From Tardiphaga sp. (GTDB taxonomy: Bacteria > Pseudomonadota > Alphaproteobacteria > Rhizobiales > Xanthobacteraceae), in NCBI GenBank assembly GCA_028290325.1, contig JAQGJY010000350.1, positions 1-20,047 of the forward strand: a stretch of 20,047 nt of DNA, given 5' to 3'. The position numbers and the translations under genes were made by a program. The notes below the pieces were generated by a model, which had not been told where the DNA came from, searched no databases, and saw only the letters and a list, made by a program, of their open reading frames with translations. This document shows positions 5,577 through 12,997 of this stretch, piece by piece. Numbering within the stretch: the stretch's first letter is position 1; every line of letters begins with the position of its first letter.

Positions 5577-6787
5577 TGGCCGACTCTCCGACGACGCCCG
5601 CCGCGCCCATCGAGGTCTGGGTCACCGGCATTGGTCTTGCGACCTCGCTCGGCGACAGCCTTGACGCGCATTGGGATGCGCTCAACGCCGGCCGCGTCAA
5701 TGTCGATGAAACCGGTTTCGCGCCCTACGTCGTGCATCCGCTCGCGCCGGTCTCGTTCGATACGCAGATTCCGAAGAAGGGCGACCAGCGCCAGATGGAA
5801 GCCTGGCAGCGCATCGGCACCTATGCGGCCGGGCTCGCGCTGGACTCCGCCGGCATCAAGGGCAACGCGGATATTCTGTCGCGCACCGACATGATTGTCG
5901 CCGCCGGCGGCGGCGAGCGCGATCTCAAGGTCGATGCCGGCATTCTCAATGCCGAAGCGCACGGCACGGAGCCGCCCGGCTTCCTCAACGAACGGCTGAT
6001 GAACGACCTGCGGCCGACATTATTTCTCGCGCAATTGTCGAACCTGCTCGCCGGCAACATCTCGATCGTTCATGGCGTCACCGGCTCATCGCGCACGTTC
6101 ATGGGCGAGGAAGCCGCCGGCTTCGACGCCGCGCGCATCGCCTTGGCACGGATCGCATCGGGTCAGAGCGACATCGCCTTGGTCGGCGCGGCGCATAATG
6201 GCGAGCGCAAGGATCTGCTGCTGCTGTATGAATTCGCCGACTTCAACCTGAAAAACAAACACACCCCGGTCTGGGCGCGCGACGCCGAGAATGGTTTCGC
6301 GCTCGGCTCGGCCGGTGCATTCCTCGTGCTGGAATCGAAGGCGCACGCGCAAGCGCGCGGCGCGAAGCCGTATGCGCGTCTGCGCAACGTCGTCGCCGAC
6401 CAGTCGCGCCGCAAGTCGCCAGGCCAGATCACCGAGACCCTGACGGCGCTGTGGAGCAAGCTCGGCGTGCGGCCCGGCCAGACCGCGATCATTTCCGGCG
6501 CCACCGGCGCACAGCCCGCGACCTCGGAAGAGAAAGCGTTTCTGGCCGAGCATCGCGACATCGCGGTCCGCTCGACCGGCACATCGTTCGGCCACGCGCT
6601 GGAAACCCAGTTTCCGCTCGGCATCGGTTTGGCCGCACTCGCTTTGTCGCGCGGCGCGATCTACCCCGCCAACGATTCATCCGGCTTCGAGATTGAAAAG
6701 ACCGACGCGCCGACACAGATTGTCGTGATCGGGACCGGTCACTGGCGCGGCGAAGGCATGGCACTCGTCGAAGCCGTGATGACCTGA
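5576..6787 (+). CDS. fabF2XL: Beta-ketoacyl synthase homologue lacking catalytic cysteine (chain-length-factor-like)
   Basis: The 403-residue protein has the thiolase fold of KAS II: VWVTGIGLATSLG at the N-terminus, ENGFALGSAGAFLVLES in the middle and a GHAL histidine (H340). However, it contains no cysteine at all. Where active synthases have TACASG it has VTGSSRT (about 168-174), and where they have NAHGTGT it has ISGATGA, losing the first catalytic histidine. It therefore cannot perform Cys-dependent condensation. Type II polyketide chain-length factors show the same pattern and work as heterodimers with an active KS; the active candidate is the next gene. The rhizobial VLCFA clusters carry two fabF-like genes, and this is the first. 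Translation is coupled to fabZXL by a TGATG overlap. The fabF1/fabF2 numbering is from memory and uncertain. Confidence 0.85.
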   Translation: MADSPTTPAAPIEVWVTGIGLATSLGDSLDAHWDALNAGRVNVDETGFAPYVVHPLAPVSFDTQIPKKGDQRQMEAWQRIGTYAAGLALDSAGIKGNADILSRTDMIVAAGGGERDLKVDAGILNAEAHGTEPPGFLNERLMNDLRPTLFLAQLSNLLAGNISIVHGVTGSSRTFMGEEAAGFDAARIALARIASGQSDIALVGAAHNGERKDLLLLYEFADFNLKNKHTPVWARDAENGFALGSAGAFLVLESKAHAQARGAKPYARLRNVVADQSRRKSPGQITETLTALWSKLGVRPGQTAIISGATGAQPATSEEKAFLAEHRDIAVRSTGTSFGHALETQFPLGIGLAALALSRGAIYPANDSSGFEIEKTDAPTQIVVIGTGHWRGEGMALVEAVMT

Positions 6788-6828
6788 CAGACGTCGTGAC
6801 CTGAACGCACGCGGCCCGCGAGGACAAC

Positions 6829-8109
6829 ATGACATCAACACGCGATAAATTCGGCCGGCCGATCGTCGTCGTCACGGGCATGGGCGTCGTCACCTCGCTC
6901 GGCGCCGGCAAGACCGACAACTGGGCAAAGCTGTGCGCCGGCGAGTCGGGCATCCGCACGATCACGCGGTTTCCGACCGAGGGCCTCAAGACCACGATGG
7001 CCGGCACCGTCGATTTCGTGCTGGTCGATCCGTTCTCGTCGGCCGATTTGTGCGACAAGCTGGCGACCCTCGCGGCTGAAGAGGCCGTCGCGCAATCATC
7101 ACTCGGCAGCAAAGGCGATTTCCCCGGCCCGCTGTTTCTGGCGGTCGCGCCGATCGAGATCGAGTGGCCGCAGCGTCAGGCCGTCGCCCGCGCCACCGGC
7201 GCCAACACCGCGATCGACTACGACGCTTTGCTGCGCGCCAGCGGCGGCGGACAGTTCAAAGCCTTTCATCGTCGCTTTCAGTTCGTCTCGGTGGCCGATC
7301 ATCTCGCCGAGACCTTCGGCACCAAGGGCTCGCCGATTTCACTCTCGACGGCCTGCGCCTCCGGCGCGACCGCCATTCAGCTCGGCGTCGAAGCGATCCG
7401 GCGCGGCGAGGCCGACGCCGCGCTGTGCGTCGCGACCGATGGCTCGGTCAATCAGGAATCGCTGATCCGCTTTTCACTGCTGTCGGCGCTCTCGACACAG
7501 AACGATGCGCCCGAGACCGCCGCGCGGCCGTTCTCGAAAAATCGCGACGGCTTCGTCATGGCGGAAGGCGCCGGCGCCCTGGTGCTGGAAAGCTATGAGG
7601 CGGCGACCGCGCGCGGCGCGACCATTCTCGGCATCGTCGCCGGCTGCGGCGAACTCGCGGATTCGTTTCACCGCACGCGATCGAGCCCGGACGGCAAGCC
7701 GATCGTCGGCTGCGTTCGCAACGCGCTGGCCGATGCCGGCATGGTCTCGGACCAGATCGACTACATCAACGCGCATGGCACCGGCACGCCGGAAAACGAC
7801 AAGATGGAATATCTCGGCATTTCCACGGTGTTCGGCGAACGCGCGCGACAGATTCCGGTGTCGTCCAACAAGTCGATGGTCGGACATACGCTGTCCGCCG
7901 CCGGCGCGGTCGAGGCCGTGGTGTCGCTGCTCACGCTGGAGCACCAGCGCATTCCGCCGACCATCAACTATCTGGTTCCCGATCCCGCGATTCCGTTCGA
8001 CGTGGTCCCGAACACCGCCCGCGACGCCCGCGTCACCGCCGTGATGTCGAACTCGTTCGGTTTTGGCGGCCAGAACGCGTCGCTGATCCTGACGCGCGAG
8101 CCGGTCTGA
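6829..8109 (+). CDS. fabF1XL: Beta-ketoacyl-ACP synthase II, active form, VLCFA operon
   Basis: The 426-residue KAS II homologue has the full catalytic triad: C176 in STACASGAT, H316 in NAHGTGTPEND and H353 in KSMVGHTLSAAG. It also has the glycine-rich C-terminal NSFGFGGQNASLIL. It would condense malonyl-ACP with the acyl chain on AcpXL. There is an extended region before the active site (about 95-150) relative to FabF. The start at 6829 is backed by GAGG five bases upstream, after a 41-bp gap from the cysteine-free homologue, with which it may form a heterodimer. A GC-rich hairpin directly follows the stop. Choice between fabF1XL and fabF2XL names is uncertain; the enzyme class is not. Confidence 0.92.
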   Translation: MTSTRDKFGRPIVVVTGMGVVTSLGAGKTDNWAKLCAGESGIRTITRFPTEGLKTTMAGTVDFVLVDPFSSADLCDKLATLAAEEAVAQSSLGSKGDFPGPLFLAVAPIEIEWPQRQAVARATGANTAIDYDALLRASGGGQFKAFHRRFQFVSVADHLAETFGTKGSPISLSTACASGATAIQLGVEAIRRGEADAALCVATDGSVNQESLIRFSLLSALSTQNDAPETAARPFSKNRDGFVMAEGAGALVLESYEAATARGATILGIVAGCGELADSFHRTRSSPDGKPIVGCVRNALADAGMVSDQIDYINAHGTGTPENDKMEYLGISTVFGERARQIPVSSNKSMVGHTLSAAGAVEAVVSLLTLEHQRIPPTINYLVPDPAIPFDVVPNTARDARVTAVMSNSFGFGGQNASLILTREPV

Positions 8110-8110
8110 C

Positions 8111-8128
8111 CAACCGCGGCGGCGGTTG
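8111..8128 (+). other. GC-rich hairpin directly after the active synthase gene
   Basis: CAACCGC (8111-8117) and GCGGTTG (8122-8128) pair perfectly around a GGCG loop, starting one base after the fabF1XL stop. No U-tract follows, so it is not a standard intrinsic terminator. It could stabilise the upstream message or partially attenuate the reductase and acyltransferase genes. Confidence 0.35.
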
Positions 8129-8190
8129 ACGTCCCCGCGCGAAACGGCGATACGCGACCCCAACCCATTCCTGGCCGGAGACGCTGTCTC

Positions 8191-9213
8191 ATGCGTGCGC
8201 TCACTCTCGTTTCCGAACGTAATTTAACCGTCGTCGATATCCCGCCGCCGCCGCCGCCGGCGCCTGGCGAGGTCCAGATCCGGGTCAAGGCCGTCGGCCT
8301 CAATCACATCGACGTCTGGGGCTATCGCGGCATGGCGTTCGTGAAACGCAAGCTGCCGATCGTGATCGGCGCCGAAGCCTCCGGCGAGATCGCGGCGGTC
8401 GGCGACGGCGTGACGCGCTTCAAGCCCGGCCAGAAAGTCGTGATGTATGGAGCGCTGACCTGCGGTCATTGCCAAGCCTGCGTCGAGGGCCGCGACAATT
8501 TCTGCGAGAATGTCGGCGGGCTTTATGGTTTCCACATCGACGGTTTTGGCCAGGAGTTGATCAACTTCCCCGAGCGGCTGACGATCGCCGCGCCGGACAA
8601 CCTGTCGTTTCGCGATGCCGCCTGCGCGCCGATCGCGTTCTCGACCGTGCAGCACATGCTGTTCGACAACGCGAAATTGCAGCCCGGCGAAACCATCCTG
8701 GTGCAGGCCGGCGGCTCCGGCATCGGCACCGCCGCGATCATGATGGCGAAGGCGATCGGCTGCACCGTCATCACCACGGTCGGCGACGATTCAAAGATCG
8801 AGGGCGTCAAGGCGCTCGGCGCGGATCACGTCATCAACTATCGCAAGGATCGCTTCGAGACGATCACCCGCAAGCTGACGAAGAAAAAGGGCGTCGACGT
8901 CGTGTTCGAGCATGTCGGCGCCGACACCTTCAACGGCTCGCTGTTGGTGATGAAACGCGGGGGCCGCCTTGTCACCTGCGGCTCGACGTCGGGGCCGAGC
9001 GTGACCTTCAACCTGATGCAGTTGTTTCAGCAGCAGTACCGCATCTTCGGCTCGTTCGGCGCGACGATGACAAACATCTCCGAAAGCCTCGACAAGATGG
9101 CCGGCGGCATGCTGCCGGTCATCGACACGGAAGTGCCGCTCGATGACGTCGCGACCGCGCTGGCGCGGATGGAAAGCCGGCAGGTGTTCGGCAAGATCAT
9201 CGTTCATTTCTGA
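8191..9213 (+). CDS. Medium-chain dehydrogenase/reductase of the VLCFA operon (possible enoyl reductase)
   Basis: The 340-residue protein has an N-terminal GroES-like domain and a Rossmann nucleotide-binding motif, QAGGSGIGTAAIMMAKAIG (about 173-191). The structural zinc cysteines C91, C94, C97 and C105 are present with classical spacing. The usual catalytic zinc ligands are not: N38 in GLNHIDVW stands where alcohol dehydrogenases have Cys, and GAEASGE has A61 where they have His. That pattern resembles quinone-reductase and enoyl-reductase branches of the superfamily. Rhizobial counterparts are annotated as zinc alcohol dehydrogenase; an enoyl-AcpXL reductase role is my inference. Six consecutive prolines (18-23) may slow ribosomes. 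GGAG lies ten bases before the ATG, and the TGA overlaps the lpxXL ATG. Confidence 0.85.
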   Translation: MRALTLVSERNLTVVDIPPPPPPAPGEVQIRVKAVGLNHIDVWGYRGMAFVKRKLPIVIGAEASGEIAAVGDGVTRFKPGQKVVMYGALTCGHCQACVEGRDNFCENVGGLYGFHIDGFGQELINFPERLTIAAPDNLSFRDAACAPIAFSTVQHMLFDNAKLQPGETILVQAGGSGIGTAAIMMAKAIGCTVITTVGDDSKIEGVKALGADHVINYRKDRFETITRKLTKKKGVDVVFEHVGADTFNGSLLVMKRGGRLVTCGSTSGPSVTFNLMQLFQQQYRIFGSFGATMTNISESLDKMAGGMLPVIDTEVPLDDVATALARMESRQVFGKIIVHF

Positions 9214-10133
9214 TGCGCCGCCTGCTGCTTCGCACCAAGGCCAAGCTGAAACCGGCCGGCGAAGCTGTGATCGGCGGCTTCACCGTCGGTGCGCTGCGCG
9301 CGACCCGCTATTTCGACGATGTGAAGACCGCCGACTTCTTCGGCCGCATGGCGCGACGGATCGCGCCGCTGACGCGCGAGAACAAAATCGGTCGCGACAA
9401 TCTGACCGCCGCCTTTCCCGACAAATCGCCGGACGAGATCGAGCGGATTCTGTCCGGCGTGTGGGATAATCTCGGCCGCACGGCGGCGGAGTTCGCGCAT
9501 CTCGACCGCATCTGGAATTACGACCCGGCGCGTCCCGAGACCAGCCGGATCGAAATTTCCGAACGATCGCATGAATTGTTCGCGCAGCTGCGTGACGACG
9601 GCAAGCCGGCGTTGATTTTTGCCAGCCATCTCGGCAATTGGGAATTGCCGGCGCTGGCCGCCGCCGCGCACGGCCTCGAATCCAGCGCGCTGTATCGAAG
9701 ACCAAACATCGCGTCGGTCGATCGCGCGATCAAGGAATTGCGCGCGGTCAACATGGGCACGCTGATTCCGGCGGGCGCGAGCGCGCCGATCAAGATCGCG
9801 CAGGCACTGCAAGCCGGCCATCACGTCGGCATGCTGGTCGATCAGTATTTCACCAACGGCGTCGACGTGACGTTCTTCGGTCGCAAGACCCGCGCCAATC
9901 CGATGCTGGCGCGGATGCTGCGGCAGATCGATTGTCCGATCCACGGCGCGCGCATCATCCGGCTGCCGAACAATCGTTTTCGTGCGGAAATTTCCGAGGA
10001 GCTTGCCCCGGCGCGGGACGCGTCCGGTACCATCGACGTGCAAGGCACGATGCAGGCGATCACATCCGTCATCGAGGGATGGATCCGCGAATATCCCGAA
10101 CAGTGGCTGTGGCTGCATCGGAGATGGCGGTAG
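9213..10133 (+). CDS. lpxXL: Lipid A VLCFA acyltransferase (LpxL/HtrB family)
   Basis: The 306-residue late acyltransferase contains the catalytic HX4E motif, H139-L-G-N-W-E144. Further family blocks are LYRRPN (about 168-173), GMLVDQYFTNGVDVTFFG (about 207-224) and the C-terminal PEQWLWLHRRWR ending typical of LpxL proteins. It would transfer the very-long-chain hydroxyacyl group from AcpXL to the distal glucosamine unit of lipid A at the inner membrane. Its position as last gene of the acpXL cluster, with a one-base TGATG overlap to the reductase gene, matches rhizobial clusters and separates it from a generic lauroyl transferase. There is no obvious long transmembrane helix at the N-terminus; basic residues near the start may anchor it. 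It converges on the potF-like gene 79 bp away. Confidence 0.9.
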   Translation: MRRLLLRTKAKLKPAGEAVIGGFTVGALRATRYFDDVKTADFFGRMARRIAPLTRENKIGRDNLTAAFPDKSPDEIERILSGVWDNLGRTAAEFAHLDRIWNYDPARPETSRIEISERSHELFAQLRDDGKPALIFASHLGNWELPALAAAAHGLESSALYRRPNIASVDRAIKELRAVNMGTLIPAGASAPIKIAQALQAGHHVGMLVDQYFTNGVDVTFFGRKTRANPMLARMLRQIDCPIHGARIIRLPNNRFRAEISEELAPARDASGTIDVQGTMQAITSVIEGWIREYPEQWLWLHRRWR

Positions 10134-10179
10134 CTTTCGTTCAAGAAACACACGGCCTCTCACCTTCGGCAGCGCGCTC

Positions 10180-10197
10180 CTCCCGCAAGAGCAGGAG
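10180..10197. terminator. Weak hairpin between convergent lpxXL and potF-like genes
   Basis: On the minus strand CTCCTGC and GCGGGAG pair (one G-U) around a TCTT loop. On the plus strand the same element has one mismatch. No T-run follows the stem in either direction, although a run of six Ts on the minus strand lies just after the potF-like stop codon. It may contribute to termination, but the signal is weak. Confidence 0.25.
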
Positions 10198-10212
10198 ATC
10201 GGGAAGAAAAAA

Positions 10213-11322
10213 CTAACGCCCCGTCTTCACGCGGATCCAGATCCGGTTGACGACGCGCTGCGTCGGCAGATCGCGCGCGGAGATCACGAACAACTTCCTC
10301 AGCATCGCCTCGTCCGGATAAATCATCTTGTCGGCGAGAATCTTCGGATCGATCAGGGTCTGGCTGGCGAGATTGCCGTTGGCGTAAGACAGGAAATTCG
10401 TGTTCCTCGCCGCGATCTCGGGTCGCCATAAATAATTGATGAGCTCGTGCGCTTCCGCGACGTTCTTGGCGTCGGCCGGTATCGACAGGTTGTCGAAGAA
10501 CATCTGCGCGCCCTCTTTCGGAATCGCGTAGCCGATCTCGACGCCTGATTTGGCTTCCGCCGCGCGCGCCCGGGCCTGCATGATGTCGCCGGACCAGCCG
10601 ACGACGAAGCAGATTTCGCCGCTCGCCAGTGCGCCGAGATATTCCGACGAATGAAACTTGCGGACCGATGGCCGGATTTTCGCGACCAGATCGGCGGCTT
10701 TTTCAAGCTCGGCCGGCTTTGACGAATTCGGATCGAGGCCGAGATAACTCAGCGCCGCCGGCAGAATATCGTCTGGCGAGTCCAGCATGTGCACGCCGCA
10801 ATCCTTGAACTTGGCGAGATTCTCCGGCTTGAACACGATATCCCAGCTGTCGATCGCGGCGTCCGGTCCGAGGATTTTCTGGATCGCTTTGACGTTGTAG
10901 CCGATCCCCGTCGTGCCCCACATGTAGTTCGCGCCATAGGCGTTGCCGGGGTCGTAGATCGCCAGTTGCCGCGACACCAAAGGCCAGGCGTGAGACAGGT
11001 TCGGCAATTTCGAGGTGTCGAGTTTCTGGAAGACGCTGGCGCCGATCTGGCGTTGCAGGAAGTAGCCGGTCGGCACCACGACATCGTAGCCGGATTTGCC
11101 GACCAGCAGCCGCGTCTCCAGCGTCTCGTTGGCATCGAAAGTGTCATAGACCACCTTGATGCCGGTCTCTTTGGTGAAGTCTTCGAGAACGCCGGGCGCG
11201 ACGTAGTTCGACCAGTTGTAGAAATTGACGACGCGCTCTTGCGCGCGGGCCGACGTGACCCCGGCCAGCGCGACACAAAGCGACAGCAAATATCGGCGGG
11301 ACAGCAAATATCGGCGCGACAT
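10213..11322 (-). CDS. PotF-like putrescine/spermidine-binding periplasmic protein
   Basis: The 369-residue solute-binding protein is strongly PotF-like: YNWSNY (35-40), ETGIKVVYDTFDANE, YMWGTTGIGYNVK, SWDIVFKPENLAKFKDCGV, RKFHSSEYLG and IPKEGAQMFFD all match E. coli PotF blocks. Residues W37, S38 and Y40 align with the ligand pocket, but N39 replaces the PotF aspartate. The start at 11322 follows AGGGA and gives a signal peptide with an AxA site (SARA-Q). A frame open 171 bp further upstream would run into the aminotransferase gene and is rejected. The n-region is MSRRYLLSRRYLLS, a tandem duplication of a twin-arginine-like motif. It begins 8 bp after the aminotransferase stop. No permease or ATPase genes are adjacent, so it is an orphan binding protein here. 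Confidence 0.9.
   Translation of the reverse strand: MSRRYLLSRRYLLSLCVALAGVTSARAQERVVNFYNWSNYVAPGVLEDFTKETGIKVVYDTFDANETLETRLLVGKSGYDVVVPTGYFLQRQIGASVFQKLDTSKLPNLSHAWPLVSRQLAIYDPGNAYGANYMWGTTGIGYNVKAIQKILGPDAAIDSWDIVFKPENLAKFKDCGVHMLDSPDDILPAALSYLGLDPNSSKPAELEKAADLVAKIRPSVRKFHSSEYLGALASGEICFVVGWSGDIMQARARAAEAKSGVEIGYAIPKEGAQMFFDNLSIPADAKNVAEAHELINYLWRPEIAARNTNFLSYANGNLASQTLIDPKILADKMIYPDEAMLRKLFVISARDLPTQRVVNRIWIRVKTGR
11282..11317 (-). repeat. 18-bp tandem duplication in the potF-like signal sequence
   Basis: Two 18-bp copies (11282-11299 and 11300-11317) differ only at their last base and encode SRRYLL twice in frame. The near-identity suggests a recent slippage duplication. It lengthens the positively charged n-region without breaking the reading frame. 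Confidence 0.9.
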
Positions 11323-11330
11323 CGTTATCC

Positions 11331-12497
11331 CTACCGCCGGTGCACCGCGTCGGACAGCCGCTCCAAGGCGGCATCGAGCGTCGCGTCCTTCTTTGCGAAA
11401 CAAAACCGCACCACGGATGTCACCGCGTCCCGCTCGTAGAACGCCGAGACCGGAATCGCCGCGACCTTGTAGTCGGTGACGATCCGCCGACAAAATGCCT
11501 CGTCGGTTTCGTTGAGCCCGAGCGGCGACAAATCGACCGTCAGAAAATACGTGCCCTGGGATTTCAGCACCGGAAAACCGATCGCCTCCAGCCCCTTCGT
11601 CAGATGATCGCGGCTGCGCGCGAGATCGACCCGCATCTGCCTGAAGAAGTCGTCGGATTTGCCGAGACCGTAAGCCACCGCCGCCTGCAAATTCGGCGCC
11701 GTGGTGAAGGTCAGAAACTGATGCACCTTGGCGACGACGCGTAACAAATCAGGCGCGGCGCAGACGAAGCCGATCTTCCATCCGGTCAGCGAAAAGATCT
11801 TGCCGGCCGAACCGATCTTGATGGTGCGGTCGCGCATGCCGGGAATGGTGATGAGCGGAATATGCGCCAGGCCGTCGAAGGTGACGTGCTCCCACACTTC
11901 GTCGCAGATCGCGACCACGTCGAAGTCCTGACAATACGTCGCCAGCAGTTCGAGGTCCTCGCGCGGATAGACGACGGCGGCGGGATTGAGCGGATTGTTG
12001 AACAGCACCGCCTTGGTCTTGTGATTGAACACCTCGCGCAGCGCGTCGTCGGTCAACCGCCAATGCGGTGGCTCGAGCCGCACCAGGCGCGGAATGCCGC
12101 CGGCCTGCCGGATGATCGGCAGGTAAGAGTCATACACCGGCTGGAAGACGATGACTTCGTCGCCGGGCTCGACGACGGCCAGGATCGCCGATGTCAGCGC
12201 CTCGGTCCCACCGGAGGTCACCATCACCTCGGCGAACGGATCGAGGTCGAGATCGTGCCAGTGCTTGTAATGCGTGGCGATCGCCGTCCGCAGCTCCGGG
12301 ATGCCCATCATCGACGGATATTGATTGTAACCGTTGATGCTGGCATCCGCCGCCGCGCGGCGAATATCCTCCGGGCCGGGATCGTCGGGAAAGCCCTGCC
12401 CGAGATTGATCGCGTCGTTGTCGCGCGCCAGTTGCGACATCGCCTCGAACACCGTCACCGGCAGGTTGGCGAATACCTTGTTCATGGACACGGCCAT
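11331..12497 (-). CDS. PLP-dependent class I/II aminotransferase
   Basis: The 388-residue fold-type I aminotransferase has INLGQGFPDDPGP near the N-terminus, TSGGTEAL for phosphate and cofactor contact, the cofactor aspartate in AICDEVWEH and the Schiff-base lysine K233 in KIGSAGKIFSLTGWK. A conserved substrate arginine lies near the C-terminus (VVRFCFAKK). The sequence resembles the kynurenine/glutamine transaminase K branch that includes E. coli YbdL, which prefers methionine; substrate specificity cannot be read with certainty. It starts 7 bp after the rhodanese stop and is followed 8 bp later by the potF-like gene, whose ribosome binding site overlaps this stop. A second ATG 12 bp downstream (12485) is an alternative start. 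Confidence 0.88.
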   Translation of the reverse strand: MAVSMNKVFANLPVTVFEAMSQLARDNDAINLGQGFPDDPGPEDIRRAAADASINGYNQYPSMMGIPELRTAIATHYKHWHDLDLDPFAEVMVTSGGTEALTSAILAVVEPGDEVIVFQPVYDSYLPIIRQAGGIPRLVRLEPPHWRLTDDALREVFNHKTKAVLFNNPLNPAAVVYPREDLELLATYCQDFDVVAICDEVWEHVTFDGLAHIPLITIPGMRDRTIKIGSAGKIFSLTGWKIGFVCAAPDLLRVVAKVHQFLTFTTAPNLQAAVAYGLGKSDDFFRQMRVDLARSRDHLTKGLEAIGFPVLKSQGTYFLTVDLSPLGLNETDEAFCRRIVTDYKVAAIPVSAFYERDAVTSVVRFCFAKKDATLDAALERLSDAVHRR

Positions 12498-12504
12498 CGC
12501 GACG

Positions 12505-12831
12505 TCAGCCCTTGGTCGGCAAGCCGGCCGCTTTCCAGCCCAAGATACCGCCGGCGAGATGCTTGTCGTAAGGCAGCCCCACCGCCTGCGCCGCGAGCGA
12601 CGCCGTCACCGAGCGTTTGCCGGAGCGGCACGCGAACACGATCTCCTTGCCGGCGGGATCGGGAATGTCCTGCGGATCGAAACCCGACAGCGGAATGACC
12701 GTCGCGTCCGGATAGGCCTCGACAGCGACTTCGTTCGGTTCGCGCACATCGATCAGCAGATATTGGCCATCCGCGATGCCCTGCGCGACCTCTTGCGGTG
12801 TCAAATCCGTCACGCTGTGATTGTCGCTCAC
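12505..12831 (-). CDS. Single-domain rhodanese-like sulfurtransferase
   Basis: The 108-residue protein is one rhodanese domain: LTPQEVAQGI, LLIDVREPNEV, then the active-site loop C68-R-S-G-K-R-S, and the closing GGILGWKAAGLP. The CRSGKRS loop is typical of GlpE/PspE-like single-domain enzymes that carry persulfide sulfur. It probably starts at the GTG at 12829-12831, since a full AGGAGG lies six bases upstream. It heads a three-gene unit with the aminotransferase and the potF-like gene. Linkage to a transaminase of a possibly methionine-active branch hints at sulfur amino acid metabolism, but this is inference. Confidence 0.9.
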   Translation of the reverse strand: MSDNHSVTDLTPQEVAQGIADGQYLLIDVREPNEVAVEAYPDATVIPLSGFDPQDIPDPAGKEIVFACRSGKRSVTASLAAQAVGLPYDKHLAGGILGWKAAGLPTKG

Positions 12832-12837
12832 TGAAAT

Positions 12838-12858
12838 CCTCCTGGCCGAAAGGCGGCC
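12838..12858 (-). promoter_or_regulatory. Strong ribosome binding site of the rhodanese gene with adjoining hairpin
   Basis: AGGAGG (plus-strand CCTCCT, 12838-12843) lies six bases before the GTG start. Immediately upstream, GGCCG (12844-12848) and CGGCC (12854-12858) can form a 5-bp stem that abuts the ribosome binding site. The site decides the GTG start; a regulatory role for the hairpin is speculative. Confidence 0.5.
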
Positions 12859-12997
12859 CCTGATGCGCTGGCAAACTCGCCTCTGCCGCGCCGAAAATCA
12901 AGCGCCTCCATCGTCGCCGCGGCCGAGGTTCAAACGGCGGCGCACCCCCGCGGTGAGCCACGGGGCCGCGGTCAGCAGCGGCTGGGCATGACGCGTA

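Noticed and set aside
6780..6804. Direct repeat TGACCTGA at the stop of the cysteine-free synthase gene
   Set aside because: Two 8-bp copies in a GC-rich gap can arise by chance and have no further structure.
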